Shown here piece after piece: positions 1-5,689 of a DNA stretch of 7,511 nucleotides (position 1 is its first letter; each line of letters begins with the position of its first letter). Position numbers and translations under genes: made by a program. Source of the stretch: DASTYU01 sp035764655 (GTDB lineage Bacteria > Chloroflexota > Limnocylindria > Limnocylindrales > CSP1-4). Where the stretch lies: positions 1 through 7,511 of the forward strand of contig DASTYU010000194.1 in NCBI GenBank assembly GCA_035764655.1. Direction: 5' to 3'. Below the pieces are notes generated by a model. The model made no database searches and was not told the origin of the DNA. It saw only the letters and a program-made list of their open reading frames with translations.

Positions 1-791
1 ACGGGCCACGCGTCGGGGGCAGCCGCCTGATCCGGCACGATGGTCATGTCCACTCCCGGTGCCCAGTAGGGCCCAACGATGAGCGCCCAGTTGTCGACCG
101 CGGCCAGGAACGGGGGATCGACCTGACAGCCGTCGAGCCAGGCGGGCTCGACGCCCCACGGTTGCGGGTGGATGCCGCAGGAAAACGACTCCTGGGCGCC
201 TAGGAGAGCCCGGAACGTCAGCTCCTGGCCGCTGTAGCAGGTGATCGCGGCGTACGGCGGGGCGGTCGCGGACAGCGAGGACAAGCCGGCGACGTCGGTG
301 GGGGCGGGCGGGCAACTGGCGGATTCCGGCTCGATCCACGGCTCACCGTCCTTGCCGGCCCGGGCAACCCATCCGAACGGGTAGCCGCCCTCGGGCGTGT
401 CCGCATCGAAGATCGGCTTGACCTGGTACCAGTCGTAGCCGGAGGCGGGAACCGGGCCATCGAGCACCAGCAGCCCGACGCCGTCCGGGAGCAGCGGCTC
501 GAGCTTCATGGAGTCGTCGGACACGCCGGGCTTCGAGCGCACGCGGACGTTGTCGGTCACGACCCGGGCGTACGAGTCCGGGGCGAGCCGCGCTGGATCG
601 ACCGGCGAAAGCGGAGCTTCGGAGGCCACGGGTCTCGGCGATGGAGATTGCGCCCCGCTCGCGGTGGCCGGCGCGAAGGAGGCCGGGCTGGGCGAGGGCG
701 CCTCCGTCGCGATGGACCCGGCGACGGCGCAGGAAGCGAGCACGAAGGCCGCCGGCAGGACGCTGACCAGGAGGCGAAGAAATCCGCGCAT
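1..791 (-). CDS. SH3b-domain lipoprotein, C-terminus cut by window edge
   Basis: Seen: an open frame of 263 codons from ATG at 791 to the left edge, with no stop. Residues 1-21 form a lipoprotein signal: a short basic start (MRGFLR), a hydrophobic stretch and the lipobox LASC with Cys21 as the predicted lipidated residue. A Ser/Pro/Ala-rich linker follows to about residue 70. Residues 74-144 resemble a bacterial SH3 (SH3b) domain: YARVVTDNVRVRSKPG, then a central GYDWYQV strand and a closing FGWVA. The rest holds four cysteines (160, 185, 205, 222) that could form disulfides outside the cell. Start choice: a GGTGG Shine-Dalgarno-like stretch lies about 7 bases upstream of ATG 791; an ATG at 795 is in another frame. 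Inferred role: a surface lipoprotein binding cell-wall or other ligands through SH3b. The C-terminal part has no assignable function. The gene follows vapC on the same strand after 70 bases and may have its own promoter. Confidence 0.8.
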   Translation of the reverse strand, partial: MRGFLRLLVSVLPAAFVLASCAVAGSIATEAPSPSPASFAPATASGAQSPSPRPVASEAPLSPVDPARLAPDSYARVVTDNVRVRSKPGVSDDSMKLEPLLPDGVGLLVLDGPVPASGYDWYQVKPIFDADTPEGGYPFGWVARAGKDGEPWIEPESASCPPAPTDVAGLSSLSATAPPYAAITCYSGQELTFRALLGAQESFSCGIHPQPWGVEPAWLDGCQVDPPFLAAVDNWALIVGPYWAPGVDMTIVPDQAAAPDAWP

Positions 792-817
792 TCATCCACC
801 AGGTGACGGGTTTGCCG

Positions 818-848
818 ATGTGACGTTCGGCCGGCCGTGATGTCACGT
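818..848. repeat. Imperfect hairpin with GC palindrome between vapC and lipoprotein gene
   Basis: A perfect 10-base palindrome CGGCCGGCCG (828-837) is bracketed by GTGAC (820-824) and GTCAC (842-846), with a 3x4-base internal loop; flanking bases 818-819 and 847-848 can extend the stem using one G-T pair. It sits 13 bases past the vapC stop and 26 bases before the lipoprotein start, both on the minus strand. It could be a factor-independent terminator lacking a clear U-run, or an operator for the lipoprotein gene. The sequence alone does not decide between these. Confidence 0.35.
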
Positions 849-861
849 CCCAAAATCGCGG

Positions 862-1260
862 TCAGGCGCCCTCGACAACGAAGTCCATGGAGCGCGCGGC
901 GTCCGCCTGCCGCTGGTCGAAGGTCAGCATGACCAGAGGGCGAGGGAGGCGATCGGCTGCAGCGAGGTGCAGGGCATCGAGCGTTCGGACCTCGAACTCG
1001 CAGCCGATCTCCGTGGCGCGCTCGAGGCAGGCTGGGTCGACGGGCACCACGTGACAACGCTCCCAATCCGCGCGCAGCCGTTGCCAGACGTCCCCTTCAT
1101 CCATCGGGAAGCCGAGCCGGCAGAGGGTGATCTCGGCCTCGGTCCGAGCGAGCGCCAACGCCACCCACTCAGGGTCATCGCGCATGCGAGCGAGGACGAG
1201 GTCGGTTCCGTCCTCGGCGACATAACGCTTGACCAGCGCCGATGTGTCGAGGAACAGCAT
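862..1260 (-). CDS. vapC: PIN-domain ribonuclease toxin, VapC family
   Basis: Probable toxin of a type II toxin-antitoxin pair. PIN-domain VapC proteins are Mg2+-dependent ribonucleases that cut tRNA, rRNA or mRNA when freed from the antitoxin. The 132-residue length is normal. The acidic active-site set is visible: Asp5 in MLFLDTSALVKRY, Glu41/Glu43 in ARTEAEITLCR, Asp95 in TLDALHLAAA, and Asp115 in MLTFDQRQADAA. Nothing suggests inactivation. The start ATG shares one base with the antitoxin stop codon (TGATG), so the two are expected to be translationally coupled. The target RNA cannot be told from the sequence. Confidence 0.9.
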   Translation of the reverse strand: MLFLDTSALVKRYVAEDGTDLVLARMRDDPEWVALALARTEAEITLCRLGFPMDEGDVWQRLRADWERCHVVPVDPACLERATEIGCEFEVRTLDALHLAAADRLPRPLVMLTFDQRQADAARSMDFVVEGA

Positions 1261-1538
1261 CAGCGCTCGCGCAATTCGCGCAGCACGTCCGCGCTCGGCC
1301 GGCCCGTGGGCGCGGGCTGAGGATTGGGCGGTCGCTGGACACTGCGGGACCTGGGGGCCACGACGGAGCCATTGGCGATCAGCTCATCGAGGCTGACGGC
1401 CGCATCGGCTGTTCGGACGGGACCGATCTCGGCTGCGGGAACGCCATCGACGGTGATGATCAGCCGTTCCCCGGCGCGCGCCCGTCGAACGACGCGGCTG
1501 GCCTGGTTCCTGAGCTCCCGAAGCGCGATGCGGTCCAT
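1260..1538 (-). CDS. vapB: Antitoxin of the Phd/YefM type, partner of VapC
   Basis: A 92-residue protein directly upstream of the PIN toxin on the same strand. The N-terminal half has the Phd/YefM pattern: MDRIALRELRNQASRVVRRA, an AGERLIITVDG turn, and VPAAEIGPV. In this family that fold dimerises and binds DNA. The C-terminal half, from about residue 50, is Pro/Arg-rich and ends in a helix-like PSADVLRELRER; in the family this part wraps and blocks the toxin. The frame stays open further upstream, but ATG 1538 was chosen because the family fold begins exactly there and a -10-like element lies 8 bases before it. Expected role: neutralise VapC and repress the operon together with it. Confidence 0.88.
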   Translation of the reverse strand: MDRIALRELRNQASRVVRRARAGERLIITVDGVPAAEIGPVRTADAAVSLDELIANGSVVAPRSRSVQRPPNPQPAPTGRPSADVLRELRER

Positions 1539-1562
1539 GGCTTGGCACTGTAGCACATGGAC
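1533..1562 (-). promoter_or_regulatory. Putative leaderless vapBC promoter flanked by an inverted repeat
   Basis: On the minus strand the sequence TGC-TACAGT (1555-1547) looks like an extended -10 element. Its last base is 8 bases before the vapB ATG, so transcription would begin at or next to the start codon. No good Shine-Dalgarno is present, which fits leaderless expression. No convincing -35 was found at the usual spacing. A perfect 7-bp inverted repeat, GTCCATG (1533-1539) and CATGGAC (1556-1562), brackets the -10 and includes the start codon. It is a plausible binding site for the VapB/VapC complex. The direct repeat GCAC-TGTA-GCAC lies between the arms. Confidence 0.45.
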
Positions 1563-1615
1563 TACGCCGTGCCTCTCCGCCCGCAGGCCCAGCCCGAACA
1601 CGTTGGTGGGACACT

Positions 1616-1631
1616 TGCCCCTTCGAGGGCA
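1616..1631. repeat. Short inverted repeat upstream of the first sigma gene
   Basis: TGCCC (1616-1620) and GGGCA (1627-1631) with loop CTTCGA, just before ATG 1642. An ACA/TGT pair outside (1611-1613 and 1635-1637) extends the symmetry imperfectly. It may be an operator or a small 5' hairpin. The arms are only 5 bases, so chance is a real possibility. I could not identify a promoter for this gene. Confidence 0.25.
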
Positions 1632-1641
1632 TCTGTATCCC

Positions 1642-2187
1642 ATGGAACAGGAGCTGGCGACCCCGCGAGGTCTCGCGGCAATTACCGTGGCACAAGCCGC
1701 GGCCGGGGACGCCGCGGCCTTCGCCGACATCGTCGCCCAGCACCACGACGACATGGCGCGAGTCTGTTTCGTGATCTGTGGCAGCCAGGACGCCGCGCAG
1801 GACGCCGTGCAGGCCGCGTGGATGATCGCCTGGCGCAAGCTGTCGGGGCTACGCGAACCCGATCACCTCCGGCCGTGGCTGGTCACGATCGCCGCGAACG
1901 AGGCGCGCCGGGCGCTTCGCCGGCGCCGCCGAGAGCACGTCGTGCAGATCGAGGTCGCAGACGTCGGCTCCGACGAGCTCGACCCTTCGGGACGGGTGGA
2001 CCGCTCCGACCTTGCCGCGGCGCTGCGCCGCCTGTCCGACGACGACCGCTCGTTGCTCGCGCTGCGCCATGTTGCGGGGTTCGACGCGACGGAGATCGGC
2101 CATGCGCTGGGGATGTCGCCATCGGGAGTTCGCTCTCGATTGATGCGCGCGGCAGCCCGCCTTCGACTGGAGCTCAACGATGACTGA
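1642..2187 (+). CDS. ECF-type RNA polymerase sigma factor (first copy)
   Basis: A 181-residue sigma-70 family protein of the extracytoplasmic-function type, the usual size. Region 2 spans about residues 20-97: AGDAAAFADIVAQHHDDMAR, then SQDAAQDAVQAAWMIAWRKL, REPDHLRPWLVTIAANEARR and an Arg-rich end. Region 4 spans about 125-177: LSDDDRSLLALRHVAGFDAT then EIGHALGMSPSGVRSRLMRA, a helix-turn-helix that would read the -35 element. The usual DAVQETF-like core helix reads DAVQAAW here, a mild divergence. ATG 1642 is chosen although the frame is open upstream to 1324, because family similarity begins just after it. No strong Shine-Dalgarno is visible; GAGGG at 1625-1629 is too far upstream. The last 8 bases overlap the next gene, its likely membrane regulator. 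It is divergent from vapBC across about 100 bases. Confidence 0.9.
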   Translation: MEQELATPRGLAAITVAQAAAGDAAAFADIVAQHHDDMARVCFVICGSQDAAQDAVQAAWMIAWRKLSGLREPDHLRPWLVTIAANEARRALRRRRREHVVQIEVADVGSDELDPSGRVDRSDLAAALRRLSDDDRSLLALRHVAGFDATEIGHALGMSPSGVRSRLMRAAARLRLELNDD

Positions 2188-3673
2188 CGAGGCGCTCGAT
2201 CGGGCGCTGGGCGCCACACTGCGCGCGTTCGCCGAGGGTGGCGTTCGGCCCATCGACCCGTTGGCCGTCGCCGCGAGGGCGATGGACGAAACGCCGCCTC
2301 GACGCTGGCTGCCCGCGTGGTGGCCGCCTGCCGGCCTCGCGGGATGGCCGGCCGGCGCGGCAGCCGCGATCGCGGCGCTCCTCGTCATCGCCGTCGTGGT
2401 CAGCCTGGTGCCCGAGGAACGTCGCCCCGGCGCGGCGATTCCACCCGGACCGACGCCGGCACCGGCGACGCCACAGGCCACGCCACAGCCCATGCCGACC
2501 GCATCGCTTCCGGACGAGCTGGCCCCGGGACCGTACGACATCTCGACGCCCGCAGGGACGGTGCATCTGACGCTCCCCGCTGGGTGGCGGGCAGCGGCGG
2601 ACGGATCCGCGGTGTTCACCGGCGACGAGGCGTACGAGACGACGCCTAACGCACCCAGCTTCGGGGTCCAGGACGTGACCAGCCTCGTGGCCGATACGTG
2701 CCTGGGCGGGCAGGAACCGTCCTTTGTGCCGGTTGGCCCTTCGGCCCGCGAACTGACGGCCGCGCTCGAAGCTATCGAGCACCTTGATGTCGTGGGGCCG
2801 ACCGCCGTCATCGTCGGCGGCTACGTGGGGCGCAAGCTCGTGCTCAGGCTGCCGGACGACTTCGAGAACGCATGCGGCGGACCCGAGGGCCGCTTCATCT
2901 GGAGGAACGAAACGGCCCAGCCGTTCGCTCTGCTGAACGGTGGCGTCGCGACCGTCTACGTGATCGACGTGCACGGCGTCCGCCTCGTCCTCGCGACCCA
3001 CTACCGGGGCGCCTCGCGCGAACAGCAACAGGATCTCGCTCGGATCGTCACCTCGGTTCGCATCGATTCGGCAGCGCTATTTCCGCACGGAAATGTAGGC
3101 CCCAACGGCGACCTCCCCGTCGGCCGCCACACCACCAGCGTGGATGGCGTGGCGTTCTCGTTCGAGGTGCCGTCGGCGCGCTGGGAACAGTTCGGCTACA
3201 TCTCGCTCAACAAGAGCATTCGCGAGCCGCAGTCCGCCGAAGCCATGATCTATTGGACCCGCCTTCCCGCCGGTTCGATCGCTTGGCCATGCCAGGGCCT
3301 GCGCGATCCGCTGATCGGGCCGTCCATGGAGAGGGCCGCTGCCACCGTTGCATCGGCACGCGGAACGGAGCTTGTCGAAGGGCCCGCCGACACCGTGGTC
3401 GGCGGACGGCCCGCGAAACGCCTGGTGCTCACCCTTCGCGAGGACAACGCGTGCGATCCTGGCTTCTTCTTCGCGTGGGACGATGCCGAAGTGGGTGCGC
3501 GGTGGCTCGGGACGACGGCCGGCGACACGATTCGCGCCTGGATCGTCGACCTCGACGGGTCGCTCATGTTCATTGGTGGTGTGTCGAAACCCGACGCCGG
3601 TCAGGCGCTCGAAGAGGAGATCGACACCATCGTGGCCTCCATCCGAATCCTGAGGACCGTCGGCCCGGGCTGA
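2180..3673 (+). CDS. Membrane-anchored sigma-factor partner with duplicated outer domain (putative anti-sigma factor)
   Basis: A 497-residue protein starting inside the sigma gene. Residues 1-55 are cytoplasmic, 57-77 form one transmembrane helix (Ala/Leu/Ile/Val), and 83-117 are a Pro/Ala/Thr linker. The outer part contains two diverged copies of one domain, about 117-295 and 313-490. Matching landmarks: VVGPTAVIVGGYVGRKLVL (204-222) with VEGPADTVVGGRPAKRLVL (399-417); VYVIDVHG (259-266) with AWIVDLDG (453-460); IVTSVRI (289-295) with IVASIRI (484-490). Each copy has two cysteines (174 and 232; 371 and 425), possibly a disulfide per copy. No HxxxCxxC zinc anti-sigma motif is present. The short N-terminus resembles partners seen beside ECF sigma genes in Chloroflexota (recall, unchecked). 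Overlap with the sigma gene and inside-out topology suggest it holds the sigma factor and senses something in the envelope. That role is inferred; the ligand is unknown. Confidence 0.8.
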   Translation: MTDEALDRALGATLRAFAEGGVRPIDPLAVAARAMDETPPRRWLPAWWPPAGLAGWPAGAAAAIAALLVIAVVVSLVPEERRPGAAIPPGPTPAPATPQATPQPMPTASLPDELAPGPYDISTPAGTVHLTLPAGWRAAADGSAVFTGDEAYETTPNAPSFGVQDVTSLVADTCLGGQEPSFVPVGPSARELTAALEAIEHLDVVGPTAVIVGGYVGRKLVLRLPDDFENACGGPEGRFIWRNETAQPFALLNGGVATVYVIDVHGVRLVLATHYRGASREQQQDLARIVTSVRIDSAALFPHGNVGPNGDLPVGRHTTSVDGVAFSFEVPSARWEQFGYISLNKSIREPQSAEAMIYWTRLPAGSIAWPCQGLRDPLIGPSMERAAATVASARGTELVEGPADTVVGGRPAKRLVLTLREDNACDPGFFFAWDDAEVGARWLGTTAGDTIRAWIVDLDGSLMFIGGVSKPDAGQALEEEIDTIVASIRILRTVGPG

Positions 3674-3674
3674 C

Positions 3675-4646
3675 TCAGACGACGGTCGACGAGCCCGTCG
3701 CCTCGCTCAATTCGTCGCGTTCTTCCGCGGGCCGGCGTCCGAGGGACCGCCCCTCCAGCAGACGCGCAAACAGCACGAGCGTCAGCGGCGTCAGCGCCGC
3801 GGCGAACAGCGGGAACGCGGTCTGGAAGAAGACCCGCCGGCCGCCCTCGGGCGACGAGAGCAGCGGGAAGACGACGAGGAGCACCAGCAGCAGTGTCCCG
3901 AGCGCGAGCAGCACGCCTCCCACGCTGAGGATCCCGGCGTACACCCGCCACGTGATCCGCCCGACGGATGAGTCAGCAACGAGATCCCCGGCGGCAAGCA
4001 CCGAAACCCCGAATGCGCCGACCGCCGCGACCAGGAGGCCGCTGCCGACCGCATCGCTGAGGCGGTGCCAGCCGGCGATCTGGGTGGATTGCGCCGCGAT
4101 CGCGAGGGCCACGCCGCCGACGACCAGCACCGCCCAGCGCAGTCGATCGGGCGACACGAGCAGGGCGCCAACACCAGTCGCGGCCACGACCGCCACCGTG
4201 CCACTGGGGAAGCTGTTGCGCAGCAGCCAGACCGGCCCGTCGATGTGCGCCGGCCGAGGGAGCACGTCCTTGAGCAGCTCGGCCGCGACCACGGCGACGA
4301 CCATGACGGCGCCAGCGACGAGGCCCAACCCTGAGCGTCGACGCGCGAACCCGGCTGTGACCACCAGGAAAACCGCGAGCCCGAATGTCGCGAGGCTGAC
4401 CGGGGACAGCGCGTCGGCCGACCGGCCGCGCTCGGCCTCGCTGCGAATGGCCGCCCCGAGCAGCGCCGTGTTCTCGACCCGCTGTCCGGTCTCCGTCAGG
4501 ACTGCGATGACGTACACCGCGATGAAGGCGGCCAGCAAACCTGCCCCGGCGAGCGCGTAGGGCGCCGCACGGGCGATGGCGGCGCGTCGCTCCATCGGCG
4601 GATCGCCCGTCGCACCCTCGGTCACGGTGGGTCTCGGCGTTCTCAT
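3675..4646 (-). CDS. PAP2-superfamily membrane protein with non-canonical active site
   Basis: A 323-residue multi-pass protein with about eight hydrophobic segments: 30-50, 83-100, 106-124, 150-165, 170-187, 200-220, 237-262 and 276-294. PAP2 phosphatases remove phosphate from lipids such as phosphatidate or undecaprenyl diphosphate. The three PAP2 motifs are recognisable in order: KDVLPRP (Lys126, Arg131, Pro132), NSFPSGT (144-150), and STQIAGWHRLSD (187-198, with His194 and Asp198). Two usual catalytic residues differ: the motif-2 PSGH histidine is Thr150, and the motif-3 SR arginine is Thr188. The last two segments (about 229-300) extend beyond the PAP2 core. The frame is open back to ATG 4730, but that start lies inside the vapB operator palindrome. 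ATG 4646, preceded by GGCGGAAG, fits better; ATG 4595 is a further option. It converges on the sigma partner with one base between stops. Catalytic activity is uncertain. Confidence 0.75.
   Translation of the reverse strand: MRTPRPTVTEGATGDPPMERRAAIARAAPYALAGAGLLAAFIAVYVIAVLTETGQRVENTALLGAAIRSEAERGRSADALSPVSLATFGLAVFLVVTAGFARRRSGLGLVAGAVMVVAVVAAELLKDVLPRPAHIDGPVWLLRNSFPSGTVAVVAATGVGALLVSPDRLRWAVLVVGGVALAIAAQSTQIAGWHRLSDAVGSGLLVAAVGAFGVSVLAAGDLVADSSVGRITWRVYAGILSVGGVLLALGTLLLVLLVVFPLLSSPEGGRRVFFQTAFPLFAAALTPLTLVLFARLLEGRSLGRRPAEERDELSEATGSSTVV
3680..3700. terminator. Weak hairpin just past the anti-sigma stop, inside the PAP2 gene
   Basis: CGACGG (3680-3685) and CCGTCG (3695-3700) with a 9-base loop, starting 7 bases after the stop of the plus-strand gene. 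There is no T-run after it, and it lies in the PAP2 coding end. It is the only terminator-like structure found at this convergent junction. In GC-rich DNA a 6-bp stem arises often, so confidence is low. Confidence 0.2.
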
Positions 4647-4708
4647 CTTCCGCCCGACTCTAGCGCGGTAGGAGCCAGGAGCGCCTGTGCACCTCATCTG
4701 GCGTTCCA

Positions 4709-4743
4709 TTGACTCATTAGCATGAGTCATCTAGTCTCCTCGG
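4709..4743 (+). promoter_or_regulatory. Putative leaderless vapBC promoter with perfect palindromic operator
   Basis: A -35 element TTGACT (4709-4714, five of six consensus bases) is followed after exactly 17 bases by a weak -10, TAGTCT (4732-4737). The vapB ATG begins 6 bases later, so the message would start at or near the ATG; no Shine-Dalgarno is present. A perfect inverted repeat, TGACTCAT (4710-4717) and ATGAGTCA (4722-4729) with 4-base centre TAGC, covers the -35 and most of the spacer. Binding there would block RNA polymerase. This is what is expected of a ribbon-helix-helix antitoxin operator. The local AT-richness stands out from the surrounding DNA. Confidence 0.65.
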
Positions 4744-5001
4744 ATGAAGCGGCTTCAAGTGCTCATGGACGACGATGAGCTGCGCGATATCCAGCGGTTC
4801 GCTCGCCGCGAGCGAGTGACAACCGCCGAATGGGTTCGGCAGCGCCTGCGCGAGGCACGCGAGCGGCAGGCCCGGCCCGATGTGGCGACCAAGCTTGCGG
4901 CCATCCAGAGCGCCTATCGCCACCAGGGCCCCACCGCGGACATTGAGCAGATGCTGTCGGAGATCGAGCGGGGCTACCTGGCACCCGAGTCCACGCAGTG
5001 A
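4744..5001 (+). CDS. vapB: Ribbon-helix-helix antitoxin, partner of the second VapC
   Basis: An 85-residue protein. Residues 1-40 fit a CopG/Arc-like ribbon-helix-helix: the strand KRLQVLMDD, helix ELRDIQRFARRER, turn VTTAEW and helix VRQRLREARER. In this family two chains pair their strands to bind a palindromic operator. The C-terminal 45 residues, including a helix around IEQMLSEIERGY, are the likely toxin-binding part. The stop overlaps the toxin start by four bases (GTGA), so translation should be coupled. It is unrelated in fold to the Phd-type antitoxin at 1260-1538. The operator palindrome directly upstream supports autoregulation. Confidence 0.88.
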   Translation: MKRLQVLMDDDELRDIQRFARRERVTTAEWVRQRLREARERQARPDVATKLAAIQSAYRHQGPTADIEQMLSEIERGYLAPESTQ

Positions 5002-5393
5002 TCCTGGTCGATTCGAATATCCCAATGTATCTCGTCGGGGCTGACCACCCCCTGAAGGCCCGTGCCCGACAGCTCGCCGAGGACGCCATCGCCGAGGGCG
5101 AAGCGCTGTGTACCAATGTCGAGGTGCTCCAGGAGATCCTGCACCGATATCGAGCCATCAACCGCCTCGACATGATCGATCCCGCGTTCGCCGCGCTCCT
5201 CGGGATCGTCGACGTCGTCTTTCCGATCGAACAGGGCGACGTCGAGCGAGCGCGGCGGATCATGCACTCGTCGCCCGATCGGTCGGCGCGCGACGCGATC
5301 CACATTGCGGTGATGCACGCACGAGACATCGACCGGGTCATGAGCTTCGACCGCGGCTTCGACGGGATCCCGGGGATCCAACGGCTCGAGTAG
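4998..5393 (+). CDS. vapC: PIN-domain ribonuclease toxin, VapC family (second module)
   Basis: A 131-residue PIN-domain protein, the normal size for VapC. Acidic active-site residues are present: Asp5 in MILVDSNIPMYL, Glu46 in VLQEILHRY, Asp99 in ARDAIHIAVM, and Asp118 in MSFDRGFD. The start is GTG at 4998, sharing GTGA with the antitoxin stop. No upstream ATG in frame is better, and the family motif begins at once. Expected to cut a specific RNA when the labile antitoxin is lost. It is only distantly similar to the VapC at 862-1260: the motif order is the same but the surrounding residues and the partner antitoxin type differ. The gene looks intact. Confidence 0.92.
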   Translation: MILVDSNIPMYLVGADHPLKARARQLAEDAIAEGEALCTNVEVLQEILHRYRAINRLDMIDPAFAALLGIVDVVFPIEQGDVERARRIMHSSPDRSARDAIHIAVMHARDIDRVMSFDRGFDGIPGIQRLE

Positions 5394-5423
5394 CCATCCG
5401 CCGGCGTCGTCACCTCGGATGGC
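5393..5423 (+). terminator. Hairpin at the end of the second vapBC operon
   Basis: GCCATCCG (5393-5400) and CGGATGGC (5416-5423) form a perfect 8-bp stem with a 15-base loop. It begins at the last base of the vapC stop codon. No T-run follows, so it is not a classical intrinsic terminator, but the position and the stem strength suggest transcript end formation or 3' stabilisation. Confidence 0.45.
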
Positions 5424-5455
5424 ACGGCTCGCGGGTGCGCTCTCTACCGCATTCG

Positions 5456-5509
5456 CGCGCGGTGCTTCGCATCCAGTCCCACCGGGACTCGTAACGAAGC
5501 TCGCTGCGC
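5456..5509. repeat. Nested inverted repeat / possible structured RNA element
   Basis: Inner stem AGTCCC (5475-5480) and GGGACT (5484-5489) has a 3-base loop ACC. After a symmetric 5x5 internal loop comes an outer stem, GCTTCG (5464-5469) and CGAAGC (5495-5500). A further GCGC/GCGC pairing near 5456-5459 and 5506-5509 is possible. The symmetry gives a similar hairpin on either strand. It may be a small RNA, a mobile repeat remnant, or a protein-binding site. The family is not recognised. Confidence 0.45.
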
Positions 5510-5689
5510 CAGATCGGGCCGAAAGGCAAGCTCACGGCGCGACGCCACGCACGAATCACCGCTCCCACGTCTGTCCAGGCGTGAACCAATGTGCGTAGTA
5601 GTCCCGTGCGGAATGCAAGCCAGGCTCCGCGGGGCAGCGGATGGCGAATCTGGAACTAACCGTCGCTCCGCCTGCCCTTACGCTGTTGA

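Noticed and set aside
343..846. Minus-strand frame of 167 codons, including an ATG at 795, over the lipoprotein start
   Set aside because: The frame at 791 has a signal peptide, lipobox and SH3b domain; the other is Arg/Pro-rich without features.
1324..1641. Upstream ATG at 1324 giving the first sigma factor a 106-residue extension
   Set aside because: The extension runs antisense through vapB and its promoter and has no sigma-like sequence; family similarity begins after 1642.
1849..2811. Minus-strand open frame of 320 codons opposite the first sigma couple
   Set aside because: Low-complexity product rich in Ser, Ala, Arg and Gly with no motifs. It lies antisense to the sigma factor and its partner, as is common in GC-rich coding DNA.
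2174..3028. Minus-strand open frame of 284 codons opposite the sigma partner
   Set aside because: Also antisense to a well-supported gene, with no recognisable domain and a composition typical of a shadow frame.
2872..4560. Long plus-strand open frame of 562 codons
   Set aside because: It is a shadow across the sigma-partner gene and the antisense of PAP2. Its product is Arg/Ser/Thr/Pro-rich with no domain, while both underlying genes have clear family or topology signals.
5400..5520. Possible tRNA remnant (a D-arm-like stretch on the minus strand, and a TTCGCATCC stretch on the plus strand)
   Set aside because: No acceptor stem, anticodon arm and T-arm could be put together in the right order on either strand.
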